64,000 nucleotides of DNA from Annona cherimola (GCA_030490835.1 CM059971.1:99104595-99168594); one strand, 5' to 3'; counted from the stretch's first letter, positions 35,901-48,762 are shown. Made by a program: numbers and translations. The notes: generated from the letters alone by a model not told the origin.

Positions 35901-37850
35901 GGTAAGATTCGAGGGTCCTCTAAAGAGGGAAAAATGATGGACGGTTGAGATTATATGGATAAATGTCTGGTGGAGCTGAGGAAAGGGGAGGGGGAGTTAG
36001 GAATTTGGAAATGGCATGCGTGCGTGAGCGAGGGTGACCACGGGGGAAAAGCTGTAAAAAGAAAAGAGGTGTAGAGCCCGTCGGGTGTATTTTGGGAGGT
36101 GGTGCGCCTTCTGGAAATCCACTCTCGCAACTTCATGTCGTTGACGAGTGAGTAGCGATGCTTTTGAGGACCGTCCAGTCTAGTCCAGCCCGTCTATGGC
36201 ATTCGGATATTCTAATTATCAAAGCCATGCAACTTTCGTTGGAACTTTCTTCTAGAGTGTGACGGATTTACCCCTCACCTTTCTCCACATGGAAAGCCAG
36301 CCGACTAAGACAGACAAGACCCAGACGACATTCTGTAATTTTGGGCTAGCTAGGCCCTTCTGTTCTCCACTGCATTCCCACCCACTGGAACCAACTCATG
36401 CAACAGTTTTTTGGGCTTTCTCTCAGGTTCGTTGGGCAGGCATAAATCCTGGTCAGTTAGCTAATGAAAGTTTTATTAAATGCATAAATTTCCACGTCCG
36501 TAAGTGATCCGGCAATGAAACATTATAAGGTGATGTCATGGCGGGTACAGCTTTCAGAGCTGTATTGGAGTCTGATTTGATGTTGATGCAGATAGGGCAG
36601 CTTGAATCCACAGGCTTTTCGCTATCTCACTTGGAATTCAAATAAAAAGAAGACAAAAAGAAAAGTGGTATAAAATAAATCATACATCTGGATACGTGTT
36701 TACTCAGTGCTGGATTAATTTCCCAGTTGATGGCCAGCTTCTATTCCGGATGGTTTTGATATATGCATGGAGGCATGCATGCAATGATGATCAGGTGGGT
36801 GATGGGGACCAAAAGGGCATTTGATCGTAAAATATACATCCATGGAAAATGGAATCCCTCGGATGGTGGAACAGAGGCCTTATATTGTGGGGCCCACCTC
36901 CTCTCCTCCCGGCGCATTTCTTTATTAATGTTGGAAGGTGTTGAATAAAAAGAAGAGATGGGAAAGAAGGTGATGGGCATGTGATCCAACAGCCTTTTGT
37001 GCCCCTTGTAAACAAATATACACGTCCACGTTTCTCTTTATTGACAACCCGTCACTCATCTTTTTTTCTACTGCAGCCTGTAGGCAGGTAGCTAGCCACC
37101 CACCATCCGCCCCCGCATCATACCTCAGCGACCAGTGGGTGCTACTGAAGTACTGCCGTCCGGCGCCCAACCACCAGTCCACCATCCACGCCGCAGTGCT
37201 TCATTAGCTCTGTGAACGTGGACCTTCAACAGTCGTCGTTCATGTGCACAACCGTTGGAAGATGCGCAGTCGTTCGATATTTCTAGTGCTTCCTTCACTC
37301 ACTACTTCTCATTTGCATGAACATATTCGGCACGGATTTTCCATTATATTATTATGTTAAGACTGACGGGAATTTATGCGTGCTTCCAGAAACGACGGAT
37401 AGCATGCACATCGCGAAGAAACAAAATTCACGAACGTCGTGTCACTTCATTCAGCAGACCACAGCCGTGCAAATGGGATTAAACAGTACCAAAACTTATG
37501 ATGTTTATTTTCTCTTGCAGTCATAACCAGATTACTGGCATTTTGCTAAAATATGATTATATAGCTATAAAAGTGTGATTATATAGATGTAAAATTATTA
37601 AAAATTTATTTAAATTTGAATTTTTAACTTAAAATTATTATTAGGTCTTGTGCATATTTTATCAATTCGCATAGAGGCATGAGTATGAATAAGATTTTTG
37701 ACAAATTATATGGGCATATTATTGAAATTGTTGAAAAATCTTGGTATATTTAAAATTAAGAGTAAAACTTGTGGGCATGTTTGAAAAATTTCTACTTTTT
37801 ATAAGAAAGTAGCCCTCATCATGAGCACTGTGATTTGAGGTTTTTGATGT
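33000..37850. other. Mostly unique intergenic DNA, no gene seen
   Basis: A long stretch of moderate GC without obvious transposon termini. Open frames reach about 94 codons on either strand but overlap each other and show no conserved domain. The tail at about 37630-37800 resembles one arm of the long-armed MITE family of 2362-2825 (phrase CTTGTGGGCATGTTTGAAAAA). No tRNA, known microRNA or splice-supported exon was recognised. Confidence 0.45.
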
Positions 37851-37859
37851 GAAGTTGTT

Positions 37860-38200
37860 GCTTTCTTGTGGTTATTTACACTTAACACTCGTTAACAGCA
37901 AAGCATTTCACGAACGGCTAAAGTAAAGGTTTCGCGACCAAATTAAAATTTGATTTCCAACGGCGATTTGTCATCTTATTTGCAGCAAAAAAATTTCCTA
38001 TTTTATTAATTAACAGATCCCATTAAAGATTCTCAAATAAGGATTTTTTTTTCAGCAAACTATAAAAATAACCTAATGACAAAAAGGCTTTGGAAATCAT
38101 AATGATCAAAGCAAAAATTCACATTCCATAACAGTAAAGATTCTCAAATAACATTTTGCAACCATAATGATCAATGCAAAAATTCACATTCCTTGTAGTG
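37860..38200. mobile_element. CACTA-like right terminus with internal duplication
   Basis: The stretch ends TTCCTTGTAGTG at 38200 (CACTACAAGGAA on the minus strand). Just inside, a block of about 70 bases is present twice, with the pairs AAAGATTCTCAAATAA and CAAAAATTCACATTCC. The opposite terminus was not located. Confidence 0.45.
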
Positions 38201-38578
38201 GGCCCCACATATAACACTATGTATTATGTATCTATCGCGGAAAAATTTACTATTTTGCCGCATATAAGGTTGATGCATAAAAAGATATTTCTTTAGTTAA
38301 TGATAAGATGTTTGCTTATGTTGGCTATATGTACATAGCTGGAGACGAGTGCAATATTTTCAAGATACACATGCATTAATGTTCTTTGCTGAGTTTGCTC
38401 CAGCACATATCGTCTAGCTAATGGAACTTCACGGGTAAAATCAAAAGGCATCTACTAGCGCATGGATTTCTTAGATTTGCGGGCATGCGGCATTTTAAAT
38501 GACTGGATTGGTTGCTACATATATTAAGTTAATAAAGGAGTACCCACTGCCATCTTATTCATTTGCTGTCAATAAATA

Positions 38579-38996
38579 CGGAGCATGATTACACATATCA
38601 CGATGTATTTTAGGCTAAAATAAAACATTCATCTATTTTTATAATCAATTATATATTTTTTATTTTTTCTTCATAAACATATTTTTTAAGCGTATTCAAT
38701 CTATATACAAAGCTTTGCCATTTTGCAATATTTTTACTTTTTTATTTTTTATTTTTTAAAAATCATCAATTTCAAAGGCATTTAAGTAATTTTTCATCTC
38801 GTAAAAAACTCGATTTTTAAAAAATCAAAAATAAATATGTAAAAATATTGTAAATTGGAAATTTTTTGTATATATGTTGAATACACTTAGATAAACATGC
38901 TCATGAAAAAAATAAAAAAATATATAATTAATTGTAGAAATAAATGCATGTTATATTTTAGCCTAAAATACATCATGACATATATAATAATGCTCC
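38579..38996. mobile_element. Foldback MITE with 9-bp duplication CAATAAATA
   Basis: The arms GGAGCATGATTACACATATC...GATGTATTTTAGGCTAAAAT and their complement at the right (TTTTAGCCTAAAATACATCATGAC...AATGCTCC) are inverted. CAATAAATA flanks the element exactly on both sides (38570-38578, 38997-39005), though one base is shared ambiguously with the tip, so 8 bp is also possible. A sister copy lies at 41048-41433. Confidence 0.8.
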
Positions 38997-39005
38997 CAAT
39001 AAATA

Positions 39006-40203
39006 TAGCCAGATTAAAGTATTATATATTCTGAGTGTCTTCGATTCGTGAAGATGATTTATATTATGTAGATTATTTTTACCGGCTACGCAAGATATAA
39101 AATCTACTGACATTACTTCAAACAAATTTACCTTTTCACATATTATCTATATATGTTTACTCATAAATCATTTTCTATAATGAACTTAGTTATTATCTTT
39201 ATTAAAATTATAATTAGCATATTTCTTTCTTTATTTGCATTATTTATAACTTTTCACGTTTCACCTCTTTTAAGATAGAGCTCAGAACTGCACTTTTATA
39301 AATGACTTCAGGATTGGCTAGCAAAATGTTTCCAAATCCATAAATCATATATTGGAACGATAAATTATCTATTTTATTTATAGTAGTGATATTTATTCAA
39401 GAATATTAAATAATTCTAAAATTATAAATTATACTAAAAGTAACAAAAAATATTGGCAAAAACTTAAATATCCTCAAATTATGCATAAATGGTAAATTTT
39501 GGCATCAAATTTGGCCTAAACCCATAATTCCACTTGGATCAAAATCATAATGGTTTAAAATCATCATGCCCTTTTTATCACCCATGAATGAGTTGCCTAG
39601 TCTAGAAAATCATATACTAGATGTCCTATGTCAAACTATAAGTGTGATTCCTTTATCTATACCTTACTTGGTTTATTGCTTGCCAATGACTATAATTACT
39701 ACAATACCTATGGAGGTTACACAAACAATCTTAACTCGCCCACTTTTGGTTGATGAAATTATGAGAGCTGTTGCCATTCAGTAACACTAACTCTTTCTCC
39801 TTAATGATTGTCTTTACCTTCGTAATATGCTCTATTCTTACAAATTTCGTAAATGATATGGTGAACACGTTCAAACTATTATGATCTTCATTCCCCTTAA
39901 ATTTTGCTTCAATGAGCTCTCTTAATCCATCTTAACCCTTGCACCTATTTTCAGGTCATTTTCTTGACTAGAATAATTGCTAACTTTGATGGCTTATCTA
40001 GGATGTTGGTTGACCCTTATTCCTATTAGTCACCCTAGTTTGTTTGATATTGCTAATATCAAGATGGTCTCGACCATGCTTTGACATTTTCCATCTTATT
40101 ATTAATCTTCTTAGACCATTTGATCACTTTTGCTATTGTTGTTTGACTCAATTTGCCTCACATTTATCACTAACTATCTTCTCTCATACCCCCACTAAGG
40201 AAC
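39006..40203. other. AT-rich intergenic DNA
   Basis: A 72-codon open frame at 39566-39784 has no recognisable domain. The phrase TTTTTATCACCCATGAATG occurs at about 39573 and again at about 41465, so part of this stretch is a dispersed repeat. Confidence 0.35.
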
Positions 40204-40420
40204 GCAATAGGATATCCTTTAGACAAATCTTTTTTTTTTTTTTTTATCTTTTAGCCAAATCTTATTTTAGTAACGTGTCTTATCATTAAAAGGTTTCTTT
40301 ATTCAATATTCATGTTGCAATAGGATATCCTTTAGCCAAATCTTTTTTGTTGATCTTTTAGCCAAATCTTATTTTAGTAACATGTATTATCATTAAAAGG
40401 TCTCTTTATTCAATATTCAT
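40204..40420 (+). repeat. Two-copy tandem repeat, unit about 110 bp
   Basis: GCAATAGGATATCCTTTAG starts at 40204 and again at 40317, and both units run through CCAAATCTTATTTTAGTAAC to TTCAATATTCATGT. The first unit has an expanded poly-T run. The repeat directly abuts a CACTA-like tip at 40423. Confidence 0.8.
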
Positions 40421-40422
40421 GT

Positions 40423-40750
40423 CACTAAATAGTATAGTTTGTAATAATAAGTGTTAAGCATTGTTAAAAATAAATCGTAAAATATTGATTTTTTTGCCGT
40501 AGATACGAATATTAATTCATTTGAGTAAAAATGTATTTAACTATTATAATATAGATTTAACTTCATATAAAATTCAGTAAAAATATTTGGCGTTTTAAAA
40601 GTGGTATCATTTAGTTAAATATAATCAAATTCAATATCATTTACAACCAAATTTTATATTATTACGACCATTTAGATTTAGTAATAAATGCAGCCAAACT
40701 AAATTTTGTCTTCAAAAATATGACTGCAGATAAGAACTTCTATTGTAGTG
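40423..40750. mobile_element. Small CACTA-like element
   Basis: The left edge reads CACTAAATAG and the right edge, on the minus strand, CACTACAATAGAAG. The interior has repeated AACCAAAT/ATTTAGTT-like motifs. Flanking triplets TGT/TGA agree at two of three bases. No coding capacity. Confidence 0.45.
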
Positions 40751-41047
40751 TGATATATAATGAGCCACATATCAGATATTACAGGACGCTGATCCAATCC
40801 AAAACATTTACATGACTGATTGTTTTAAAGTTTTTGTATCTTTCGGGACTAATTTGTGGGCCCAAGCATGTATTTCCTTTACTATTTTTAAAAAAATCTT
40901 GAAAACTCCTAATAGTCACAATTTATTAAAAACAATAAAGAAAATGCAACTTGCTAAAAATAGTAAAAAGATTGATGAATATCATATGCAACTGTTGAAT
41001 TTTGACATCAAATTTAGATTTAACTTGTAATTCCATCAAAATTTATA

Positions 41048-41433
41048 GGAGCATGATTATATACACAATGATGTATTTTAAGTTAAAATACAATATTCAT
41101 TTATTTTATTTTATTTTTCTTTATAAACACATTTTCCTAACTGTATTCAATGTATATATAAGTTTTGTCATTTTACAATACTTTTACATTTTTATTTTTA
41201 TTTTTAAAAATCATCAATTTTTGGGGCAGTTAAGTATTTCCCTCTCCTTAAAAATTTATTTTTAAAAAATAAAAATAAACATGTAAAATATCGTAAAATG
41301 GCAAAGCTTTGTATATAGATTAAATATACGTAGACAAACATGTTTATGAAGAAATAAAAAAAAACTAATTATAAAAATAGACGAATGTTGTATTTCAGTA
41401 TAAAATACATCATGATATATATAATCAGGCCCC
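41048..41433. mobile_element. Foldback MITE, sister of 38579-38996
   Basis: The left arm GGAGCATGATTATATACAC...GATGTATTTTAAG and the right arm ending ATAATCAGGCCCC are inverted. Arms and core follow the 38579 element closely, including the inner TATAAACA...GTATTCAATNTATATA block. The target duplication is not clear. Confidence 0.7.
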
Positions 41434-41761
41434 AAAGATTAATCAATTAAAGTAACCATGCATTTTTTATCACCCATGAATGGTCCTCCCACTTCAAACA
41501 TTAATTTGCTACACACTTTGCATTAAGGAATGATGTGGAGGTTACTAGAGATCCAAGTTAACAATGATAGAACCTACCTCAGGGACAAGTGCCAAGTGGA
41601 ATAAGGTATTTGACACCCTGGTGCTCTATAAGGCCAAAATCAAAGTTTTATGATAATAAAAAAAATATTAAAAGAGTATGTTCTTTAGGACCATTATTGA
41701 AAAAAGCTGTCGTGCTTAGTTACCAGAGATTACGAAAGCTAAGTAGGGTGGTAATGTCACT

Positions 41762-42320
41762 CACTACAATAAACGTTAGTATAAATAGTTATATTTTTTA
41801 CTATATATATCATAATGTTGGCCACATATAAATGAATTTAGCTACATATGCATATTTGACTATAAACGTATGACTACTTTAGCATTATGAATTTGGTTAT
41901 ATGCAACTAATTTTTATGTTTTAGCATGTTTGGATACAAGTAAAAAATTTTAAATTAAAACTTTTCACTTTTTATAATTATCTTATTTTTAATTATTTAT
42001 TGACATCTTCTTATCTTATAATTAATCATTTCTATATAATTACATATACAACTAATCTATTAATTTTAACTTTATTTTTTTACTGTTCATCATTATTTCT
42101 ATCATATCACATCATTTTCTATCAATTCAAAAATGCTTGCACTAAAAATTTTTTATCCAAAAGTTTTATTATTTCCCAACACGCAACCAAAAATAATACT
42201 TAATGTGACGTTTATATATTTGGCAATAAATAACAATAAAATTTTGAGCTACAAAAGTAAATAAATGACTGCATTTGACACTAGATGCAAACAAATTTAA
42301 ATTTGACTAAATAAGGTGAA
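41762..42320. mobile_element. CACTA-like left end with nested MITE
   Basis: The segment starts CACTACAATAAACG. Subterminal motifs such as TTTGACTATAAACG and TTTGACTAAATAAG occur near both edges, but a clean right tip was not identified. A GTGTGTTTGG-family MITE interrupts it at 41924. Confidence 0.4.
41924..42184. mobile_element. MITE of the GTGTGTTTGG family
   Basis: The ends are GCATGTTTGGATACAAG at the left and CCCAACACGC at the right, weakly inverted. The interior phrase TATCATATCACATCATTTTC matches the copies at 12495-12728 and 56054-56324. Confidence 0.6.
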
Positions 42321-42329
42321 TGACTTTAT

Positions 42330-45300
42330 AAATTTTGGTTGAAGTGGTCATGCAAGGGCCGACAAGAGACCATAAAAGGGGAGGGCGAACTGTAATGCAA
42401 ACAGTTTGTGATTCTATAATAATTTCTGTGGAACGGAATCAATGGAGTATTCCATTCCTACGGAACCTTGCAGAAATCCAAGTTCGTTTCGCAAGTAGGG
42501 AGCGCCCAGGTGTCGGAGCCTGCCCAGTCTGGCAGATTCACGTCAAACAGCTTGCGTTTCATTGCACATGAAGTCGACTCTACGCAATAAAAAAAGATTT
42601 ATTAGGTTGCAATTTCATCTTTACTACAATAAAAAAGAGTAAGCGAGAAAGATTAGTTACCGCACTCCAACTGAGGGAAAAGCAAGGCTGGATGGGCCAT
42701 GGCTGAAAAAGCTTAATTAAGCAATCATGTTTAGCAGCCTAACTGGATGTTTGCATGCAAACGCTAGAGCTAGCTAGCTCGCAAGCCCACTGCACAAGTC
42801 CCGTGGCAGGCAGCTAGCTGGCTAGCTAGGCACCCCAAAATGGGGCAAATATGCCTGCTCATCGCGAATTATGAACACTCCGTGATGTGTGACAGCTTCA
42901 GCCGGAAAGAAAATATTGGCATGCATTCCCCTCAGACTCATTTGAACTCAAGCCTCAGGAATATAATCCAAGCTTCTTGCCCAAACGCGGCCATTAATTG
43001 GACCGTTCATTTAGTCTCATTATTATTTTTTGTCAGGAACTTGGTAAGGTTGGTTGAATTATGTGCCCCATTGCAGCAACATACGCGTCAAATGCACGCA
43101 CCCGTTGCAGCCAACGTCCCATTACGTCAGTTTTGTACATACATACACATGCACACCCACAAAATGGCTGCTCGTTTTAGACGGTTTTCGCCAGCCGTTC
43201 GTAAAAGAGCTAGATTCCCAAACAGGAGAAGGATACCAAGGCGAACTGCGAGAGATAAAACGTAGGCATTGATTTGCATCGCACGTGCTTGCATGGCACG
43301 CACGCTGCGGATCAGGGCCATTTACCAGGTGTTATGGTGGCCCACTTTTTGTTGTCCCCTTAGTCGGTGGCAAGACGGTGTTAACACTGCACCGGAAAAA
43401 TCTCATTCTCGGACCATAACATGGTAACAGTGGCTCACCTGGTGAATGGCCGAGATGTTACGAATGTCTGCCACTAGCGGCACTGGTCCAAGGCAGTGGG
43501 TTTATGAGTCACACCTCAAGCGTGTGTCTCCTTAGGAAATGAGGAAAAGGATTATAGGGAAAAGATGTCTCCTTCTCTCCTTTTAATGCATGCTCTAAAG
43601 GTTAAAAATGAGGTTGCTTTTTGGGTGAGAGAGAGAAAGAGAGGTGAGGGAGGTATACGAAGGTCACTCACTCATGCCAAATTGCCAACTGTTTGATTGA
43701 AGCCTCTCACTCCCTCACTCCCTCACTCTAATCTTTGCCATAAAGGACTCTTTTTGGACTTCCCCACTCAAAAGAAATTGACATTGGGAAGCTACTTTCT
43801 TGTCTCTTTGATATTAGAAATAATTCTCCAAGTTCCGTTCCTCTATTATTACCCTAATAATCCTTTTAACTCTGCTTTTTTCATGAGATGATCACATGAT
43901 TCTTCTCTTTATCACTGTTATCCTCGAGAAAGAAATGATGGGAATCAAGGGCTGGGGGGCGCGGGATTGAATATTTGTTTTGGTGGGCACATTTTTCTTT
44001 ACGTCTCCACCAATCCCAACAATCCAAATGGAACAGCTACAGTGCTTGATTGTAAGATCTTATCCATCCAATCAACTTATTTAGATCAGAAGCAAAAATT
44101 AGTCAACTAAGGTAATTCCGAATATAGAGATGGATGGTGTGCATTATATATGTGATTAGATCTGCCTCAAGGGATTAACTGTTGGATGAGGATATGTCCA
44201 GGAATTATTGGAGAAGTTGCCTTGTTGATTAGTCCATGAACTAGGCAGCAAAGTGAGACTTTAGTCAGTTTAGCAGCAGTCAATGCCCAAGGCTTCTGCT
44301 ACACGTGAATCAAACATCTAATAGAATTAATGCTAATGTGCTTAATCAGGTATATTCTTCAAATCGAGATGATTGTGTAACAGAAAAAAAGGAGGATTTT
44401 GAGTATGTTGTCCCACCGTCTTAAATGATTACTACAGAACCACATTGCCCAAATACAGTCATTATCCATGATGGAAAGGCTGTTGCCTGTTGGTAGAGCA
44501 CCTGGCCGGGTCGTGGCTTGGGCAACAAGTCTCTTTAGAATTTAATAAGCAGAATTCGGATATTTCTGTGCTCACATTTTTTTGGATTTTAAAAAGATGT
44601 TCAGTTGATCACTAGTCCTTTTGCCGGTGATTACCATGATTAATTAGTATATATGCTCTTATTATTTTGAAGAACTGTGTTTTAATCCTGCATGCTGGAT
44701 ATAATTAATTGCACATCCGTCCATTCGGGTTGGCATGATTCCTAGTGGGCCCCACGAATAGTGGTCCTGAAACTACCAGAGCCCTCCCCCCCTTTTTTTC
44801 TCATCACATGATCCCACTTTCAAATTTCCTGGAAGTTTCCTAGAGGTCTGATGGGTGCCCATTGGGGCATGAAGCTATCTAGGTAGCTTGTAGTGTGCAT
44901 ACCTGCACTCACCATTGGCCCGTCTATATTGCAACAAGGCGATGATTATTCAGGCTGCTGCTAGCTAGATCTGCAACTGGCACAAACAACCATTGGCTTA
45001 CAGGAGCTTGCTGGGCTTGCTCGGTATTAAGTATTAGCACAATTCTGTAGCAAGCGTATTGAGTTTCAGACCCATCCGGAGTATCGTATTGCGCCCACCC
45101 ACCCTCCCTTTCCTCAATCATAACTTGGGTGTACTATTGCAGCTTTAATTTCAACTGAGAAAGCATTAGTCTCTAATCACGGCTTCTCTTTTTTCCTTTT
45201 GAAGGTGATTGAACTTTTGCTAGAAATCGAAACGAGAGAGGGGGAAGCATTATCTATTCCTTTTCTTTCCCCGTCATTCTATACTCCTTTGCAAGAAATA

Positions 45301-46460
45301 AAGGAATAATCTGTCACTTAAGTGGGGAGCAGTCACGTAAGAAAGAAATCCTACGGACAAAAGACGACGAATCACATGCAACTGCAAGCGTCCATCGATC
45401 CCATCCCATCCCATCTGCACATTCTCCTTTGTGCAAGGTGCAAGGTGCAAGTGTGTGTATATATATATTTCTGTTCCAAGTAAGCTAGCCAGCTGCATGT
45501 CATTAACGCATGGGTACCACCGTAACAAATGTCGTCTAATGTAGTTAGGGGTTGTTTCAAATAATATCAGATTCTTACATCTAATTTGTATCTAAGATAA
45601 AAATATAATGATATATATTGAGAATGAGTAATGTTGTATTGGGAATAGATAAACTTGTGATGGAAATTGAAAAAGTTGTCATGAGAATTGAGAAATTGTC
45701 TTGGAAATTGTGATATATATTCAATTCGAGAATTTTATATGGTTTGAACAAAAATACTTAACTTTTTGATAGCGTACAACATATGTTTGGCCACATTATG
45801 TATTTAAACACAAATAATTTTGCTTACGGGTGATGACATTCGGTTAAATGTAATATTTTTACATCAAATCAACAAAAAAAAAATGGTTGACTTAGTGGGT
45901 AAAATTTTAGCCACAAATAGTAATAAAACTTAACTACAATTAATTAGACTTAACTGCATTTGTCATCGAATGCAATCAACTTGGAATTTGCTTGTAGCCC
46001 CAAAGCAGGGTCTTCATGTCATGCTCTGGCCAATTAACTATTTGCACAGGAAATTGCTTGGGAAAAACTCCACATGCCGCATTGTGATTATGCATACTTC
46101 TAGAACTGTTCCGTCCACCCAAGATATTAAATTATTTTGTAGGCCAGTTTCCAAATTTAATTTAATGGGCGTCAGTAGACATGCCTGTGTTTTTGGAAAA
46201 AAATGATAAAAAGCTACTTACATCTATACAAAGTGTTTCATGTAGGCATTAAGCCTTCTCCATGTATAGTTCCTAAATTAATTCCCTCTCAATCTTGTAA
46301 CCTCATAGCATTAGCACCATCCTCATTTAATTCCCGCAAATTCCCCCATTCAAAATTAATCTTATTTGGCCACAAGGGTTCGTGGCAACTTCTTTGGCCA
46401 CACATGGGTGAGGTTAGAGTTTAAAACCTGCCGGTTGCTAGTAATAATAAGTTAAGTTTT
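42330..46460. other. Largely unique intergenic DNA, no gene seen
   Basis: Moderate GC with many short frames (up to 141 codons at 42840-43265, +) that have no recognisable domain and overlap each other. GCTAGCTAGC-type short palindromes cluster at 42763-42832. A possible low-quality foldback lies at 45545-45780. At 44485-44530 a tRNA A-box-like stretch is present without a B box. Confidence 0.4.
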
Positions 46461-46466
46461 TACAGT

Positions 46467-46565
46467 TTAATCCCTCTGTAATGGGAGTTTTATAATTTTT
46501 CTTCTGTAGTGGGTGTTTATAATTTTTCCCTGTGATGTGGGTTTAGGAAAAATTTACCTCCATAA
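46467..46565 (+). repeat. Short degenerate tandem repeat, unit about 33 bp
   Basis: Three tandem units follow the pattern 'ccctNtgtaatgNgNgttNtaNaatttttc'. A related single stretch is at about 3900-3990. Confidence 0.5.
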
Positions 46566-46849
46566 TGTGAGGTAGGCATGCGTTTCATTGTAATATCTAG
46601 ATGATACGGTGTATACAAATATCAAAAAAACATAATCTTACTTATTATTATTTTTACTAATATCGACTGTTACTTGCCCGCTTGCTATTGGGAATAGATC
46701 AGCATATTACCAGATGTTTATAGGCGCCAAATCCAAACTAATTTTTATAGATTCATGGGGCCCACACTTCTAAAAATAAAAATATATATAATCGTTTTTC
46801 AGTTATCTATTAATCGGCCGATCTACAAGATGTATGTTACCAATGTATT

Positions 46850-47254
46850 TATCCATTTTATGAAATAATAGTGAGAAGGAAAAAACTATCACCATAACTA
46901 ATTTGTTAGTCTCACAAATAAAAATTAATTCTCACTAAAAAACTATTGCTAGAGCTTAATTAAATTTAAATTGGGTATGACAAAAGGTATACGTATATAA
47001 CTGTAATTAGTAATAATTAAAAATTAATTTATTTTATAAAATATACTAACAAAAGAAACGATCCCTAAATAATTAAATCATATAAAAACTGTCATAGTAG
47101 CAATAACTATATACACTCTCTTAAAAACTGTCACACTAGACTTTTAGCTATGTAAATATTTTGTATAGATGAAAAACCAAGCGTATATAATTTTTAGGCT
47201 TATAACTACAGATTTTGTTTTATCAATAGTTTTTGTGGCATTTTTCAAGTAGTG
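46850..47254. mobile_element. CACTA-like right terminus
   Basis: It ends TTTTTCAAGTAGTG at 47254, which reads CACTACTTGAAAAATGCC on the minus strand. The left border is uncertain. The end lies only 19 bases from the Mutator-like element that follows. Confidence 0.4.
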
Positions 47255-47273
47255 AATATAAATTTAACTACTT

Positions 47274-48598
47274 GGAGGAAATTCTCCATGTACTCATAAC
47301 ATTTCATTATTATTCTCCTTATACTAACAATATTTCAACAAATTTTCAAACACCCACAACATTTCTTCCCTAATTCCTCTTATGCCCACACCATTATAGA
47401 GTATCCATATTTTTCACAATCCCTAAAATACACTCATTGTTCATCTCTCTCATTATTTTCATTACCACCGGCAGGTGCTGCCAAGGCTGGGATCCACTTG
47501 ACTTAATCACTGACTCGCCCTCTGCCTCCTCTCTCATTGATTATTGCTTGTCTAGCCATTGTCAACATCTTCCGACGCAGCCCCAGACCTCATAGTCATC
47601 TTCCATTGTGTCGTCTTATCCAACACACATAGGCTTTGACTCTCTGCAACTCTCGCCATTGCAGAGCTATGGAGCAGGTTTGCATCATCATCAAACATGT
47701 TGCTGATAGTAGGGGTGCAACTCGAGTCGGTTCGGTTCAAGTAGTAGTTTACCCCTACCTATACCCTATTTTCAAAAAGCTTATCCCTACCCACTTACAG
47801 CATCAGTTCCTACTATACCCTACTCTATTCATTACCCATAGAGTTAGTTTCAATTTTAGTTCTAAATCTGTTCCTATAATAACCAATGACGACATGTGAA
47901 AAAAAATATTTTTTGTGTTATTTTAAATAATATAAAGCAATATTCATCTACACTTTAGACTTTATTATTTATAATTGATTTTATTTTGTTGTCGTTTATA
48001 TCTATTTTTACATTCTTTGTAGCCTCATTATCCATATTAATAATCATATTAACATTATTATCCACATTCATGTTATGATCATCTGTCATTATAAATACAA
48101 ACTCTACAAAAATTAAACTAACAATAATTTATTGGTGAATGAGGGATAGAAACTATTATATATTTATTTATATACATATATTTATAACTATTTTAACTAT
48201 TAGGATACCCATGTAGGTACCCATTAGGGTCAGTTCTAGGTACCCAACGTGTATATCCTTTATTTACCCTATTTAGGAGGTTGAGTAATGATTTCTACCC
48301 TAACCGTACTCATGGGTAAAATTTTCTATCTTACCCTACTCAATTTAGAGTCAAGTCGGGTCAATAGATATCCATGGATACCTTACCCAAGTTGCACTCC
48401 TAATTAATTGTGGTAAAGAGGATGAGGGAGATGAATGGTGATGGCATTTTTGGAATTGCCAAAAAGAAGGCACATACTCCGTGATGGTGTGGGTGTTGGA
48501 GGAATTAGTCGTGAATGATATTTTCTGGATAATTTTATAAATGTTGTGGGTATAAGGAAAATAATAGTCAAATGTTATATGTAAGCAGGGAATTCACC
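47274..48598. mobile_element. Mutator-like element with roughly 200-bp TIRs and a filler fragment
   Basis: The left 47274-47480 and right 48411-48598 are inverted copies. The left reads CTAATTCCTCTTATGCCCAC and CATTGTTCATCTCTCTCATT; the right, on the minus strand, CTAATTCCTCCAACACCCAC and CACCATTCATCTCCCTCATC. Flanks TAACTACTT (47265-47273) and CAACCACTT (48599-48607) match at 7 of 9. Long TIRs with 9-bp duplications fit Mutator-like elements. The 230 bases inside the left arm (47480-47709) are GC-richer and unlike the arms, as in a Pack-MULE carrying host sequence; I do not recognise the source. The rest of the interior is an hAT-like insertion. Confidence 0.7.
47710..48402. mobile_element. 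hAT-like element inside the Mutator-like element
   Basis: The left edge TAGGGGTGCAACTCG and the right edge GTTGCACTCCTA are inverted and nearly identical in type to the tips of the element at 4474-6008. Subterminal TACCC/GGGTA motifs are frequent. No 8-bp duplication is visible (left CTGATAG, right ATTAATTG), suggesting decay or a deletion at one side. Confidence 0.6.
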
Positions 48599-48762
48599 CA
48601 ACCACTTATTATAAAATGTTAATAATCTAATTATTTATAATATTAATATCTTATTTCTAAAAAAATTGAGGATGGAATTGACCAATGTAACCTATAAATG
48701 TCTCTGCATTACTAAAAATAAAATTTGCAATTTCGTTTAATTTTTAATACAAAATTAAAGAA

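Noticed and set aside
39566..39784. 72-codon open frame that looks hydrophobic
   Set aside because: No family recognised; lies in repeat-rich AT DNA and part of it recurs elsewhere in the window.
42763..42832. Cluster of GCTAGC palindromes as a possible regulatory hairpin
   Set aside because: Short self-complementary tetranucleotide-like repeats without a stable single stem; common in plant intergenic DNA.
42840..43265. 141-codon open frame as a small gene
   Set aside because: A second frame of similar quality overlaps it, no domain is recognisable and no conserved start context stands out.
44480..44530. tRNA-like stretch (TTGGTAGAGCACCTGG)
   Set aside because: Only an A-box-like match; no B box (GGTTCGANNCC), no acceptor stem pairing and no clear SINE tail.
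45545..45780. Possible MITE
   Set aside because: Only a weak inverted pair (TTGTTTCAAA / TTTGAACAA) and no target duplication; not strong enough to list.
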